Both the position numbers and the translations under genes were made by a program. The notes under the pieces were generated by a model that was not told where the DNA came from, ran no database searches, and was given only the letters and a program-made list of their open reading frames with translations. Positions 49,400 to 59,024 of a DNA stretch of 64,000 nt are shown here, in pieces; position 1 is the stretch's first letter, and each line of letters opens with the position of its first letter. The stretch covers positions 19,969-83,968 of the forward strand of contig NZ_JAQLFJ010000011.1 of assembly GCF_028206795.1 (NCBI RefSeq). Direction: 5' to 3'. Origin of the DNA: Collinsella aerofaciens. GTDB taxonomy: Bacteria; Actinomycetota; Coriobacteriia; Coriobacteriales; Coriobacteriaceae.

Positions 49400-51214
49400 A
49401 TGCAGCGCAAGCATTCTGCTATTGTCGCGGGCCTGACGCTGGCGCTTTCGTTTGGCGCCGTTTCCGTGCCGGCACCCGCCGCTGCCGAGGAGCCCACGCC
49501 GGGCGTTGCCTCGGATGCGACCGATATCGATAAGGGTCTCTATACCCAGCAGTCCTTCTCGGGCGTGCTGAGGTCGGTCCAGGGCGTTTCGTTTGTTAAC
49601 GTGACCCCCGAGATGAAGTACTTTACCAAGTACGAGAGCCATGGCAACTATAACCAGGGCTTTTCGTATGGCGACGGCTATAACGCGCTGGGTTATTACC
49701 AGTTCGACCGTCGATGGTCGCTCATTCCGTTTATGAAGCAGGCCTACAACTACAACCCCGAAAAATACAGCATGCTCAAGGATGCGATTGATCGCGGCAG
49801 CGAGATTTCCAACACGAGCAATGCCATGTACGAGAACGGCCAGCTCACCGAGTTGGGCCGTATTGCGCAGGAGGCTTTCCAAGGTGCTTATAACACCGAC
49901 CCTGTTGAGTTCTCGGCTCTGCAGGATGCGTATGCGTACAACTCGTACTATGCGGTGACCGAGGCGTGGCTCAAGAGCGGCCTGGGCATTGATATTTCGG
50001 GCCGTGCCGATTGCGTTAAGGGCATGGTGTGGAGCATCACCAACATGTGCGGCACCGGTGGCTGCAGGGACTTCTTCCGTTGGGCAAACCTTTCTAACAG
50101 TATGACTGATCGCGAGTTTGTGACGGCGCTTTCCAACAGTGTGGTCAATAACGTGGCGACCAAGTATTCGAGCCAGCCCCAGTATCATGAGGGCTGGAAG
50201 AACCGCTACCGCAACGAGCTGAAGGACTGCTTGGTTTATATCGCCGAGGACGAGGCCGCTGCCGCTGCGACGCCCGTGCAGCCCGAGCCCACGCCGGCGC
50301 CCTCGCCGACGCCTGATTCGAATGACGACTCGAGCGACGATGCCAACGATGACAGGATGGATGCGCCCTCGACCGGTGCTGACGGTGATGGCTCTGCTGG
50401 TGGCACTACCAACAACGGCTCTACCTCGAACGGCTCCGATTCAAACGGCTCTGCTGCGGGCGATTCGTCTTCAAGCTCTGCCGGCAATACGGACAGCGAC
50501 GCTTCTGGTTCGACCGGCGCTGGCACCTCTAACTCATCCACCGGCTCGAGCGATTCGTCCGTTGGCACCGGCTCTAACAACGGCTCCGGCTCTGACGCAA
50601 CCCCTGGTTCCGATGCTTCCAAGGATGACTCGAATAAGGCGCCGGACGTTCCCGTTGCTTCGCCGGACAAGAAGCCTTCTTTCTCCGAGCAGCTTGGTTC
50701 TACGCTGGGCTCTTCGCTGATGGCTGGCGTCAATAACGGCTCGACCCAGAACAAGGGCAACTCTGATCAGGTTTCCACGGAAAAGATCGAAGCCGCAAAG
50801 GGCGACTCCAAGGACAAGGCTTCCGAGAAGACCGAATCCGATAAGGGTTCTAGCTCTGAGGAGAAGAGCGACAAGTCCGAACAGAAGAAGGACGAGGATA
50901 AGAAGTCTGAATCTGAGGAGAAGGACAAGAGCAAGGCCGAGGGCGAAAAGAAACAGTCCGAAGACGACGACAAGAGCGGTGCTGACAACCGGGTCCAAGA
51001 GCAAAATGACTCCAAAACGGTGACCACCACGACCACGACGACTACAACTACCAAGTCCTCGGGCGGCAACATGCCCAAGACGGGCGACTTGATCGTGATG
51101 GCGAGCCTTGCTAGTGCAAGCTTGGCCACACTGGGCGCTACGTCTATCGTAAGTGGTAAGCATAAGCTCGATCAGCAGAAGAAGGCTTCTGGGGAGGACG
51201 GCTCGGAGGAGTAA
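49400..51214 (+). CDS. Sortase-anchored surface protein with lysozyme-like domain
   Basis: A 604-residue secreted protein. A signal peptide spans about residues 1-30 (AIVAGLTLALSFGAVSVPAP, cleavage near AAAEE). Residues 55-295 form a folded domain. Its segment KYESHGNYNQGFSYGDGYNA then LGYYQFD resembles the Glu-centred active site of lytic transglycosylase or lysozyme folds. Residues 295-460 are a Ser/Gly/Asp/Asn-rich linker, followed by a Lys/Glu/Asp-rich stretch. The end has an LPXTG-type sorting signal (MPKTGD), a hydrophobic helix and a charged tail. The start follows GGGAGGATCTT. The enzymatic function is inferred and unproven. Confidence 0.8.
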   Translation: MQRKHSAIVAGLTLALSFGAVSVPAPAAAEEPTPGVASDATDIDKGLYTQQSFSGVLRSVQGVSFVNVTPEMKYFTKYESHGNYNQGFSYGDGYNALGYYQFDRRWSLIPFMKQAYNYNPEKYSMLKDAIDRGSEISNTSNAMYENGQLTELGRIAQEAFQGAYNTDPVEFSALQDAYAYNSYYAVTEAWLKSGLGIDISGRADCVKGMVWSITNMCGTGGCRDFFRWANLSNSMTDREFVTALSNSVVNNVATKYSSQPQYHEGWKNRYRNELKDCLVYIAEDEAAAAATPVQPEPTPAPSPTPDSNDDSSDDANDDRMDAPSTGADGDGSAGGTTNNGSTSNGSDSNGSAAGDSSSSSAGNTDSDASGSTGAGTSNSSTGSSDSSVGTGSNNGSGSDATPGSDASKDDSNKAPDVPVASPDKKPSFSEQLGSTLGSSLMAGVNNGSTQNKGNSDQVSTEKIEAAKGDSKDKASEKTESDKGSSSEEKSDKSEQKKDEDKKSESEEKDKSKAEGEKKQSEDDDKSGADNRVQEQNDSKTVTTTTTTTTTTKSSGGNMPKTGDLIVMASLASASLATLGATSIVSGKHKLDQQKKASGEDGSEE

Positions 51215-51247
51215 TCTTCTAGATCGTTTTCTATAAAAGTTTGGGAC

Positions 51248-51281
51248 GGGGTCCGGTGCGGCGGCATCGGGCCCCTTTTTT
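51248..51281 (+). terminator. Terminator of the surface protein gene
   Basis: GGGGTCCG / CGGGCCCC hairpin with a T run, 33 bp past the stop, preceded by TTTGGGACGG as in other repeats here. Confidence 0.75.
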
Positions 51282-51414
51282 GTTGTGCAACGATTTGTTA
51301 TGCCCCCTCGGGGGTCTGTTGCTACCGTTGCCCGAAACGTTTGCATGTCGATATTATTGTGCTCTACCCGCTCGCTACAATGGGCATCGTGCTGCGTTAG
51401 AAGGAGAGTCTACG

Positions 51415-53214
51415 GTGTCTGAACAGGTGAATTGTGGTTTTACTCATGCGTTTGGTGCACGGTTGCTCAATCATGCGGATAGCGCAGCTCTACCGGTTGA
51501 TGCACACGACTTTTCCGATGCAATCAATCGGTGTTTGCTCGTCGATAAGACTATGTTTATTGCCGATATATTGGACAGTGAAGCACCTGTTGCGTTTTGC
51601 TGTCGGCCCAAGGGTTTTGGCAAGAGCATGAATTTATCGATGCTCAAGTGCTATTTGGAACGACCTGATCACCGGCTGCCGGATCGAAGCCTGTTCGCTG
51701 GTACCCAGATTTGGCAGGCGGGCGGCGGTCGCTATCGTGATGAGTACGCGAGTTATCCGGTCATCACGCTCGACTTTTCAGCTGCCGCTGCGGGGCGCGA
51801 CGCCGATGCTGCGGCGGCTATTCGCAGCGCTGTCGCGAACGAGTGCGCCCGATTGCTGCCGCTGCTTGCCGCACCTGATCTGTCAAGACGTGAAGTCCGT
51901 CTTATCGAGAGGGCGGCGCGTGGGGTGGCCAGCGATAAGGAGATCGATGCGGCGCTTGGCGTGCTTATCAAGCTGCTCCAGGCAGCTTTCGATGAGCAGG
52001 TTGTTCTTCTGATAGACGACTACGACGCGGTATGTCCAAAGCGTTTGGACGCTAAGGACGACGGTAGCGTGGATTCCCTAGAGTCGCTCAGCCGAATGTT
52101 GTTCGACACCATTGCCGATGCCGGCGACTCGTTGCGATTGACGTGTCTGATGGGCGAGCGCCCCGGTCATGCCGAGTTTGCGTTGTCCCAACGTGGGGTT
52201 TCCTATCGGTCGGCGACAGCGTTGTCGAGTTGGTGTGATCGATGGTTCGGTTTTTCGGACGACGAAGTCCAAGTGCTGTTGGATTGCATCGGTCGCAACG
52301 GCTGTCTGGATGACGCGCGTGAGTGGCTCGAGGGCTATCTGTTTGGTGGTTTTTATTGCTCGAGCCCGGAGCGCGTGGTGGACTACGCACAGCGCGATTG
52401 CGTCGCGCCCGTTCGGGCGGATCTGTATGGTTACGCCGACCGTCTGAGCGCATGCGTCGGTGACTGGAATCTCATGCGCCTGTCCGCATTGTTCGATTTG
52501 GTTGAGCCGCATGGGTTTATTGAGGCGCCAGTGCATGTGCATGCCGAGGAGGTCGATGCCGCCAAGCCCGAAGATATCTGGACTGCGCTGTATCTGTCTG
52601 GATTTCTTACGACGGACATGACAGGGCATTCGGAGGACGGCGCGTGCCTTCGTTCCCTGCGCCTGCCTAACAACGAAGTGCGTCAGGCGCTCCGTCTTGT
52701 AATTCTGGAATGGTTTGAGTGCGCCGTTGAGGACGTTGGAGTTATCGACTCGTTCCATGACGGGTTGTGTCGAGGAGACGAGGACGCTGTAAAGCAAGCT
52801 TTGAGCTGTGCTATCGGCGATCTGGGCATCGATGTGGACAAATCAGATATGCCGACAGCCTATCATCTGGCGCTGCAGGGGCTTTGCTTTGGACTGTCCG
52901 GCTATTGCAATCCCAGCTCCAAGCGAAGTGGCGTCTCGGATCGCTGGGATATCCAGGTGATTCCCACCGGTCGGGTGTTTGACGTGGCCGACACGCTCGG
53001 CATGCTCGATGAGCGACCGCTCATTACGATCAACATGTTGTATGACCCTGGCGTCGATGCCCTGGGCCTGGAACTGTTAGCGGTTCAGGCGCTGCTCGAC
53101 ATAGAGCGCGACGGCATCGATGATATCCGCGTGCCGCGCCCCGCCGTCGGGCGCATGCGTTGGGGCTTTGGTTTTGACGGTCAGCGTGTGTCCGTGGTGT
53201 GCCAACGACTGTAG
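51415..53214 (+). CDS. AAA-ATPase-like protein with degenerate PD-(D/E)XK-like C-terminus
   Basis: A 599-residue member of the AAA-ATPase-like/DUF1703 family common in gut anaerobes. CLLVDKTMFIADIL and the phosphate-loop variant CCRPKGFGKSMNLSMLKCYL lie near residues 40-80, and the Walker B-like VVLLIDDYDAVCP near 200. The C-terminus has the family's final strand pattern (MRWGFGFDGQRVSVVCQRL). The stretch expected to hold the nuclease E-x-K reads RPLITINMLYDPGVDALGLE and lacks the lysine. The start is GTG with AAGGAG upstream. Function is unknown; family members are suspected in mobile-element or defence roles. Confidence 0.8.
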   Translation: MSEQVNCGFTHAFGARLLNHADSAALPVDAHDFSDAINRCLLVDKTMFIADILDSEAPVAFCCRPKGFGKSMNLSMLKCYLERPDHRLPDRSLFAGTQIWQAGGGRYRDEYASYPVITLDFSAAAAGRDADAAAAIRSAVANECARLLPLLAAPDLSRREVRLIERAARGVASDKEIDAALGVLIKLLQAAFDEQVVLLIDDYDAVCPKRLDAKDDGSVDSLESLSRMLFDTIADAGDSLRLTCLMGERPGHAEFALSQRGVSYRSATALSSWCDRWFGFSDDEVQVLLDCIGRNGCLDDAREWLEGYLFGGFYCSSPERVVDYAQRDCVAPVRADLYGYADRLSACVGDWNLMRLSALFDLVEPHGFIEAPVHVHAEEVDAAKPEDIWTALYLSGFLTTDMTGHSEDGACLRSLRLPNNEVRQALRLVILEWFECAVEDVGVIDSFHDGLCRGDEDAVKQALSCAIGDLGIDVDKSDMPTAYHLALQGLCFGLSGYCNPSSKRSGVSDRWDIQVIPTGRVFDVADTLGMLDERPLITINMLYDPGVDALGLELLAVQALLDIERDGIDDIRVPRPAVGRMRWGFGFDGQRVSVVCQRL

Positions 53215-53231
53215 CGGCGGGCGAAAGCCCT

Positions 53232-54254
53232 TTACTGTTCTGCGTCCTTCATGGGCGGCATGGGCTTCCAGTTGGGGTCCTTGATGATCTTGCGGGCGTC
53301 CTTCATGCCGCGGCGCAGCGCCGGAATGCCGGTCTTAAAGCACTTGTCAACGGCGGCCAGGCGAATGAATTCCTTGCAGAAGGTCGCGGCGTTGCCCAGA
53401 CGGAACAGCACTGGGTGGTAGTCGCCGTAGATCTGCATGTAGCGTGCCAGATAACCGCGGTTGCGCATGATGTAGTAGCGGTTGGTGTCGCTCGTGGAGT
53501 TGAGTTGGCGCTTGCCGGCGATGTCCCAGTTGGAGACGGCGCGGGCGCGCTTGAGCACCACGTCGGCGACCACGGCGGCGGGGAAGTGCTGGCTGGCGAC
53601 ATAGCCGTAGCAGGCGTCGTCGCCATAGATGAAGAAGCGCGCGTCGGGCAGGCCGATCTTGTCGACAACGCGACGCGAGAACAGGCCGCCCTCAAAGCAC
53701 AACTGGTTCATAGGACGATAGCCCTCGGGGCCCAAGTCCCACTTGGCGATGGGATTGGGGATACCAAGCGAAAGGATCAGCTGGTACTGCCAAAAGAACG
53801 CGCCACCGTCGAAGTCTAGGCGTGAGCCCTGGATGACGTCGTAGCGGTCGGTCCACTTGGCAAGGCGCTCGATGCCCTCGGGAATGACGAGCACGTCGTC
53901 GTCCATCACCCAGAACCACTGGACGCCTAGGTCGTAGGCGCATTTGGTGCCGGCGGAGAAGCCGCCCGCGCCGCCGCCGTTTTCGAGTTGCGGCGCGTAG
54001 ATGACACGGTCGGTGCCGCCCTGCGCGTCGGGCTGCTCGGTGTCGATGCCCCACAGGCTGGCCAGGCGCTCGTTGAATGCGGTGCACATGGCCTCGGTCT
54101 CGCGCGAATTCTCGTTATCGACAATCACGATGCGCCAGGGCGTTGCCGTGAGCTCGGTCATGGAGTCGAACAGGTTGGCCAGGAGTTCCTGGCGCTTGTA
54201 CGTAACGACAACGATGGCGAGCTTATCGATGGGAGTGGGAAGGGTTGAAGGCAT
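53232..54254 (-). CDS. Glycosyltransferase family 2, galactofuranosyl/rhamnosyltransferase-like
   Basis: A 340-residue GT2 enzyme. The nucleotide-sugar site is LAIVVVTYKRQELLANLFDS and IVIVDNENS near the N-terminus. Donor recognition by the GlfT/rhamnosyl group is seen in ENGGGAGGFSAGTKCAYDLG. The DXD-type metal site is WFWVMDDDVLV near residue 114. FFIYGDDACYGYVAS is the likely catalytic-base region. No membrane segment is present. The start at 54254 follows AAGGATATATT. It is the first gene of the glycan cluster and is convergent with the AAA-type gene. Confidence 0.86.
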   Translation of the reverse strand: MPSTLPTPIDKLAIVVVTYKRQELLANLFDSMTELTATPWRIVIVDNENSRETEAMCTAFNERLASLWGIDTEQPDAQGGTDRVIYAPQLENGGGAGGFSAGTKCAYDLGVQWFWVMDDDVLVIPEGIERLAKWTDRYDVIQGSRLDFDGGAFFWQYQLILSLGIPNPIAKWDLGPEGYRPMNQLCFEGGLFSRRVVDKIGLPDARFFIYGDDACYGYVASQHFPAAVVADVVLKRARAVSNWDIAGKRQLNSTSDTNRYYIMRNRGYLARYMQIYGDYHPVLFRLGNAATFCKEFIRLAAVDKCFKTGIPALRRGMKDARKIIKDPNWKPMPPMKDAEQ

Positions 54255-54424
54255 GGGGCAATATATCCTTTCACGCGCGGCGGGCGAGCGCTGCGCGGAA
54301 GCTATCGAATACGTCCTTGGGACTGTCCTATTGTAAAGGCTCGGCGCACCTTGACGGCAAGCTTTGAATAAAACGCAGGAACCTGCCACGGGTGTAGCGG
54401 CTTTGACGTCTGACGGCAGCGTGT

Positions 54425-55594
54425 CTATTGCCGCTTGAGCTTGCGAACGATAAGGCTTCTAGCTGCATCGATGATGAGGAGCGCCAGAGCAAAGACGATG
54501 CTAATGACGGTACCCGTGATGATACATATAGCTGCCGGGCTGTTTTGGCTGGCCAGCATGTTTGCGAGCAACGTATTGGAGACGGGACGCCACAGGCTAC
54601 TGGTGAGCGACTGCATCACATAGAAACCGAGCGTGGCGGTCGATAAGGTGACGATGACACCCGCAGTCCGCGGATTGCCTGAGGCACTGCGTCGGGTTGC
54701 CGCAAAGAGCAAGGAGGCGGCAGCGAGGGCAAACGAGATCAGCGAGGTCGATTTGTAGGAGAGGGCTGCCATCGCCGTGAGGTTGCCGGTGAAGGAGAGT
54801 GCTCCTTCCAGGATGGTGGCGAGCGCCAAAACCGCTGCGAGCGACCGCATGCCCAAGGCGCCCGCCCTGTCCGAATCCACGGCATCGGTAACGTCGCGGA
54901 GCAGCCCGCCGATCAAAAACGCGATTACGTACGTGGCAGCGCTCATGAGTTTCTGGAGCCAAGAAAACTCGCCGGCGCTTGTCGCACTCATGGCGGCCAA
55001 ATACCCGTTAACAACAAATGCGAGGATGCCAACGGCGATGACCGTCGTCGTGTAGCTCTTCTGGGAGAGTCGACACTTAGCCAGTCCAAACCATGGCGCC
55101 ATGAAGACCGTGGCGGCATAGACCCAGATAAACTCAAGGCCTAGCGTGTATCAGTAGTGCGTGTTGAGGGTAACATCGGGAATGGGGGAGACGACCGTGG
55201 ACCACGCGAGCGCCACGACGCAATAAAACGCAGTGGGCATAACGACCTTGCCTAGGCGCTGCGCCGTTCGCTGCATTTGCGACTTCCACGTTGCCCCACC
55301 GTCCCAAGCACGCGCGGCAGAAGCGATGAGAAAATAGCCCGAGATCATAAAGAAGACCTCGTTGGCCCAGCAGCCCAGCAAGTTAATAAAACCGAGCACG
55401 CCGGAATGGGGGAAGGCGGCAAGCGGCACGTATTCCGGCAAGCCGGCACAGGTTGCCTGGAAGGTCCACTGAAAGGTGTGGAACACCGCGATACCGGCGA
55501 CCGCGATTAAGCGCAGCGCTTCGATGGGTATGTTGCGTGCGGCTTTGGGCTGCATGACGTCCTTTCGTATCGGTTTCTCCTCTGTGAGCTCCAT
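54425..55594 (-). pseudogene. Acyltransferase 3 family membrane protein broken by an in-frame TGA
   Basis: The reading frame encodes about 389 residues with ten or so membrane segments. It is one frame throughout except for a TGA at 55153-55151. The first part has the acyltransferase-3 start (IPIEALRLIAVAGIAVFHTF) and VFFMISGYFLI. The second part resumes at once as YTLGLEFIWVYAATVFMAPW. The stop lies in HY-stop-YTL, where relatives have tryptophan (HYWY/HLWF), so a TGG to TGA change is the simplest reading. Such enzymes O-acetylate surface glycans. The TGA breaks the gene unless it is suppressed or a sequence error. The start follows AGGAGAAACC region upstream. Confidence 0.8.
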
Positions 55595-55668
55595 AGATTA
55601 TATAAACGCCCGCTGGCGCGCTGACCCTTTGATACCATGAAACGACAGGTATTTCCTAAGGAGCACAT

Positions 55669-56772
55669 TTGTCTACTAACGCCTCTGGCAGCCCTGTTCT
55701 GTCGCTGCTTATTCCCATTTACAATGTTCAGCGCTACCTGCGCGAGTGTCTCGATTCCGCCCTGGCGCAGACGCTCAAGGATATTGAGATCATCTGCATT
55801 AACGACGGGTCGACCGACAACTCGCCGGCGATTATCCGCGAGTATATGGAGCGCGATGGGCGCGTCAAGATGATCGACAAGGCCAACAGCGGCTACGGCG
55901 ACTCGATGAACCACGGTCTGGAGATGGCGCGTGGCAAGTACGTTGGCATCTTGGAGTCCGATGACTTTATGGCGCCCGACGCACTCGAAAAGCTTGTCTC
56001 GGCCGCCGATAGCAATAATGCCGACTTTGCGAAGGCGAACTTTGATTTCTACTGGTCTAAGCCCGAGGAGCGTCGTTCGCTGCACGAGATGTTTAAGGCA
56101 AGGGATTGTGGCAAACCGGTGCATCCCAGCAATACGACGCAGTTCTTTAAGCAAAAACCGTCGATTTGGTCGGCCGTGTACCGTCGTGATTTTCTTGAGC
56201 GCAACGGTATCAAGTTCCTGCCGACTCCGGGGGCATCCTTTCAGGACACGTCATTTGCCTTTAAGGTGATCGCGTGTGCCGAAAAGGCTATTTACCTGCA
56301 TGATGCCGTGTTGTCGTATCGCCAGGACAACGAGAATTCCTCGGTCAATTCTTCGGCTAAGGTCTTTTGCGTCAATACCGAGTATGCCGAGATTGAGCGT
56401 TGGATTCGAGAGGATTATGCCCGCGACCACGCAAGTGATGACGTCGCGCGCATGCTCAAGTTCAACCAACTCATTAAGTACGATTCGTATATGTGGAACT
56501 ACGTGCGCTTGGCGCCTAAGTTCTATAAGGAGTTCCTGGTTCAGATGGCCAAGGAGTTCCAAGCGGCCTTGGACGCGGGGGAGTTTTCGCTTGACGACCT
56601 CAAGCCGTGGAAGCGCGCAAATCTCGCTGCCATCCTCAAAGATCCTGAGGGCTGGGTTGACGAGCATCCGAGTTTTGCGACGGATGGTGCCTTGGGGCGT
56701 GCTAAGTATTACGCCTCGGTTGGAGGCCCAGGCGTGGTTGCTGCCTTCCTCATCGAATCGCTGAGGGGGTAG
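55669..56772 (+). CDS. Glycosyltransferase family 2
   Basis: A 367-residue GT2-A enzyme. The N-terminal Rossmann-like part is LSLLIPIYNVQRYLRECLDS then IEIICINDGSTDNS, and the metal-binding motif is GILESDDF near residue 100. DSMNHGLEMARGKYVG is typical. The C-terminal half has GASFQDTSFAFK and LSYRQDNENSSVNSS, which the paralogue at 57894 shares. The start is TTG with TAAGGAG before it. It is followed after 6 bp by the next glycosyltransferase gene, so 55669-62579 form one operon-like run. Confidence 0.9.
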   Translation: MSTNASGSPVLSLLIPIYNVQRYLRECLDSALAQTLKDIEIICINDGSTDNSPAIIREYMERDGRVKMIDKANSGYGDSMNHGLEMARGKYVGILESDDFMAPDALEKLVSAADSNNADFAKANFDFYWSKPEERRSLHEMFKARDCGKPVHPSNTTQFFKQKPSIWSAVYRRDFLERNGIKFLPTPGASFQDTSFAFKVIACAEKAIYLHDAVLSYRQDNENSSVNSSAKVFCVNTEYAEIERWIREDYARDHASDDVARMLKFNQLIKYDSYMWNYVRLAPKFYKEFLVQMAKEFQAALDAGEFSLDDLKPWKRANLAAILKDPEGWVDEHPSFATDGALGRAKYYASVGGPGVVAAFLIESLRG

Positions 56773-56778
56773 GTCGAC

Positions 56779-57819
56779 ATGGGAGAGACTTTGACCCCCA
56801 AAGCGACCATTGTCGTCCCCGTTTACAACTCTGCGCGCTCCATTCAGCGATGCCTCGATTCGCTGTTGGCTCAGTCCGAACGCTCGATTCAGGTTGTCTG
56901 CGTCAACGACGGTTCGACTGATGATTCGTTGAACGTGTTGCGCCAGGTCGCGCAGGCCGACGATCGCGTACTGGTGATTGACCAGGAAAATGCGGGTGTC
57001 TCGTGTGCTCGAAATGCCGGTATCGATGCCGCCGAGGGCGAGACCGTCTTTTTTGTGGACGCCGACGATTATATCGATGCCCAGACGGTCGAGCGCGTAC
57101 TGCATGCCATGGAGTCTGCAGATGCCGAGGCCGCCGTTTTTGGCGGCGTCTGTGAACCAGCCGATGCTGCCCCCAAACGCGTCCATCAACTCATGAGCCC
57201 CAAAGCCGGTACCTTCGACGCCCGTGATCCCCAACTTCTGTTCCATTCGAATGCGCAGCCCTATGCCTGCCGCGTGGCTTTTTCGCGCGAGCTGCTCAAT
57301 CGCGAAGGCATTCGCTTCGCCCCCGGTTTGGCTTTGGGCGAGGACGTCGTCTTCCAATTTGCGGCTTATGCGCTTGCCCGCAAGACCGTCGTCATGCCGG
57401 ACAAGTTCTACCACTACGTGATGGAGAGCGAATCGGCGACGCACGAGTTCAACAGTGCCGAGGCTCGCGCCAAAAAGCTTGACGCCCACATGAGAATGCT
57501 CGAGGAGGTCTTGGAGGGCTGGGCGGCCTACGGTCTTTTGGACCTGTGCCCCGGCGAGCTGATCACCTGGTTCCTGGACCTCATTGTGTTCGACCTGGCG
57601 CGCTTGGATGCCGATGACTTCCATCGCGTGGCGGCTCGCGTCAACATGGACCTCACGACGTTTTTGGGAACGGAGTGGGCGGATATGCCTGCTAAGGGCG
57701 CCGTTCGCCGTGTTGCCCACAAGCTCGTTGCGGCGACCTCGGGCGTTTCGATGGCAGATGCCGCGCTGTTCTATCTTTCGACTCGCGGTCTCAAAGCCTG
57801 CCTGGAGCGTTTTATCTAA
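56779..57819 (+). CDS. Glycosyltransferase family 2
   Basis: A 346-residue GT2-A enzyme: ATIVVPVYNSARSIQRCLDS, IQVVCVNDGSTDDS, SCARNAGIDAAEGETVFFVD with the DADDY metal motif near residue 95, and LALGEDVVFQFAAYALARKT containing the ED motif of the catalytic base. It is distinct in sequence from the two flanking paralogues. There are no membrane segments. It starts at an ATG 6 bp past the previous stop. Confidence 0.9.
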   Translation: MGETLTPKATIVVPVYNSARSIQRCLDSLLAQSERSIQVVCVNDGSTDDSLNVLRQVAQADDRVLVIDQENAGVSCARNAGIDAAEGETVFFVDADDYIDAQTVERVLHAMESADAEAAVFGGVCEPADAAPKRVHQLMSPKAGTFDARDPQLLFHSNAQPYACRVAFSRELLNREGIRFAPGLALGEDVVFQFAAYALARKTVVMPDKFYHYVMESESATHEFNSAEARAKKLDAHMRMLEEVLEGWAAYGLLDLCPGELITWFLDLIVFDLARLDADDFHRVAARVNMDLTTFLGTEWADMPAKGAVRRVAHKLVAATSGVSMADAALFYLSTRGLKACLERFI

Positions 57820-57893
57820 TTCCAAGCGCTGCCGCCCGCCGCAACTCGGCTGCTAAAATAACCCTGTTACACGCTATTCAACAGGAGGTTCTC

Positions 57894-59012
57894 TTGCAGA
57901 ACTCTGATACCCCTAAAGTTTCGCTTCTTGTTCCCATCTGCAATGTTGAGCGCTACCTGCGTGAGTGCCTCGATTCCGCCGTGGCGCAGACGCTCAAGGA
58001 CATCGAGATCATCTGCATCAACGACGGCTCCACCGATAGCTCGCCAGATATCATCCGCGAGTACATGGAGCGCGACCCCCGTGTAAAGATGATCGACAAG
58101 GCCAACAGCGGCTACGGCGACTCGATGAACCGCGGCCTGGAGATGGCGCGCGGCGAGTACGTGGGCATCCTTGAGTCCGACGACTTTATGTTTGAGGATT
58201 CACTCCAAAAGCTGGTCGCCAAGGCCGATGCCGAGCATGCCGATGTGGTAAAGGGCGACTTTTACCTGTATTGGTCCACGCCCAGCGAGCGGCGTGAGCT
58301 GTTTGGGATCATCGACGAGCATATGACGGGCGCCGCGTATCGCCCCGTCGATCGCCCGGGCATCTTCTACCGCAAACCTTCCATTTGGTCGGCTATCTAC
58401 CGGCGCGAGTTCCTCAACGACAATCAGATTCGGTTTCTTCCCACGCCAGGTGCTTCGTATCAGGATGCGGGTTTTAACTTTAAGGTCTGGGCATGCGCCG
58501 AGCGTGCTGCGTTTATCGCGGACCCCATTTTGTGCTATCGCCAAGATAACGAGAAGAGCTCCGTTAATTCTCCTAACAAGGTGTTTTGCGTGTGCGACGA
58601 ATATACCGAGATGCAGCGCTTTTTGGATGAACGCCCCGAGCTTAAGGCTCAGCTTCAGGGTATTTTAATGCGCATGAAGGTCGATACGTACCGTTGGAAT
58701 GATGAGCGCCTGGTCGATGAATTGCGCGAGCAGTTTTGGGAGAAGGCATCTCCCGAGCTCAAGGCCGATTGGGATGCCGGTCGCTTTGACCTGTCTCTCT
58801 TCGACCCGCGTGGCGAGACCGACTTGCGACTGATGGTCAAGTCGCCCCGCGCCTATATCGATTCGCGCTTTGATTTTAAGAAGCCGGGCAAGCTCAATAC
58901 GTTTAAACACTACTTTAAGATCGGCGGCCTGCCGCTGGTCTGGCGCGTGCTGACGTATCAGCGCGCCTACGGCGACAACCCGCACCCCGATGACGTTCCG
59001 GTCGCACAGTAG
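57894..59012 (+). CDS. Glycosyltransferase family 2, close paralogue of the 55669 gene
   Basis: A 372-residue GT2-A enzyme almost identical to the 55669 product over residues 8-105 (YLRECLDSAVAQTLKDIEII, KMIDKANSGYGDSMNRGLEM, GILESDDFM) and still related after that (GASYQDAGFNFK, RQDNEKSSVNSPNKVFCV). The nucleotide sequences are also close in the 5' part. The start is TTG after AGGAGG. The C-terminal half has diverged, suggesting a changed acceptor. It is followed after 12 bp by the next gene. Confidence 0.9.
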   Translation: MQNSDTPKVSLLVPICNVERYLRECLDSAVAQTLKDIEIICINDGSTDSSPDIIREYMERDPRVKMIDKANSGYGDSMNRGLEMARGEYVGILESDDFMFEDSLQKLVAKADAEHADVVKGDFYLYWSTPSERRELFGIIDEHMTGAAYRPVDRPGIFYRKPSIWSAIYRREFLNDNQIRFLPTPGASYQDAGFNFKVWACAERAAFIADPILCYRQDNEKSSVNSPNKVFCVCDEYTEMQRFLDERPELKAQLQGILMRMKVDTYRWNDERLVDELREQFWEKASPELKADWDAGRFDLSLFDPRGETDLRLMVKSPRAYIDSRFDFKKPGKLNTFKHYFKIGGLPLVWRVLTYQRAYGDNPHPDDVPVAQ

Positions 59013-59024
59013 GAGCACTTGACT

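Noticed and set aside
55151-55153. TGA read as selenocysteine in the acyltransferase gene
   Set aside because: Acyltransferase 3 proteins are not selenoproteins and no clear selenocysteine-insertion hairpin follows; relatives have tryptophan there.
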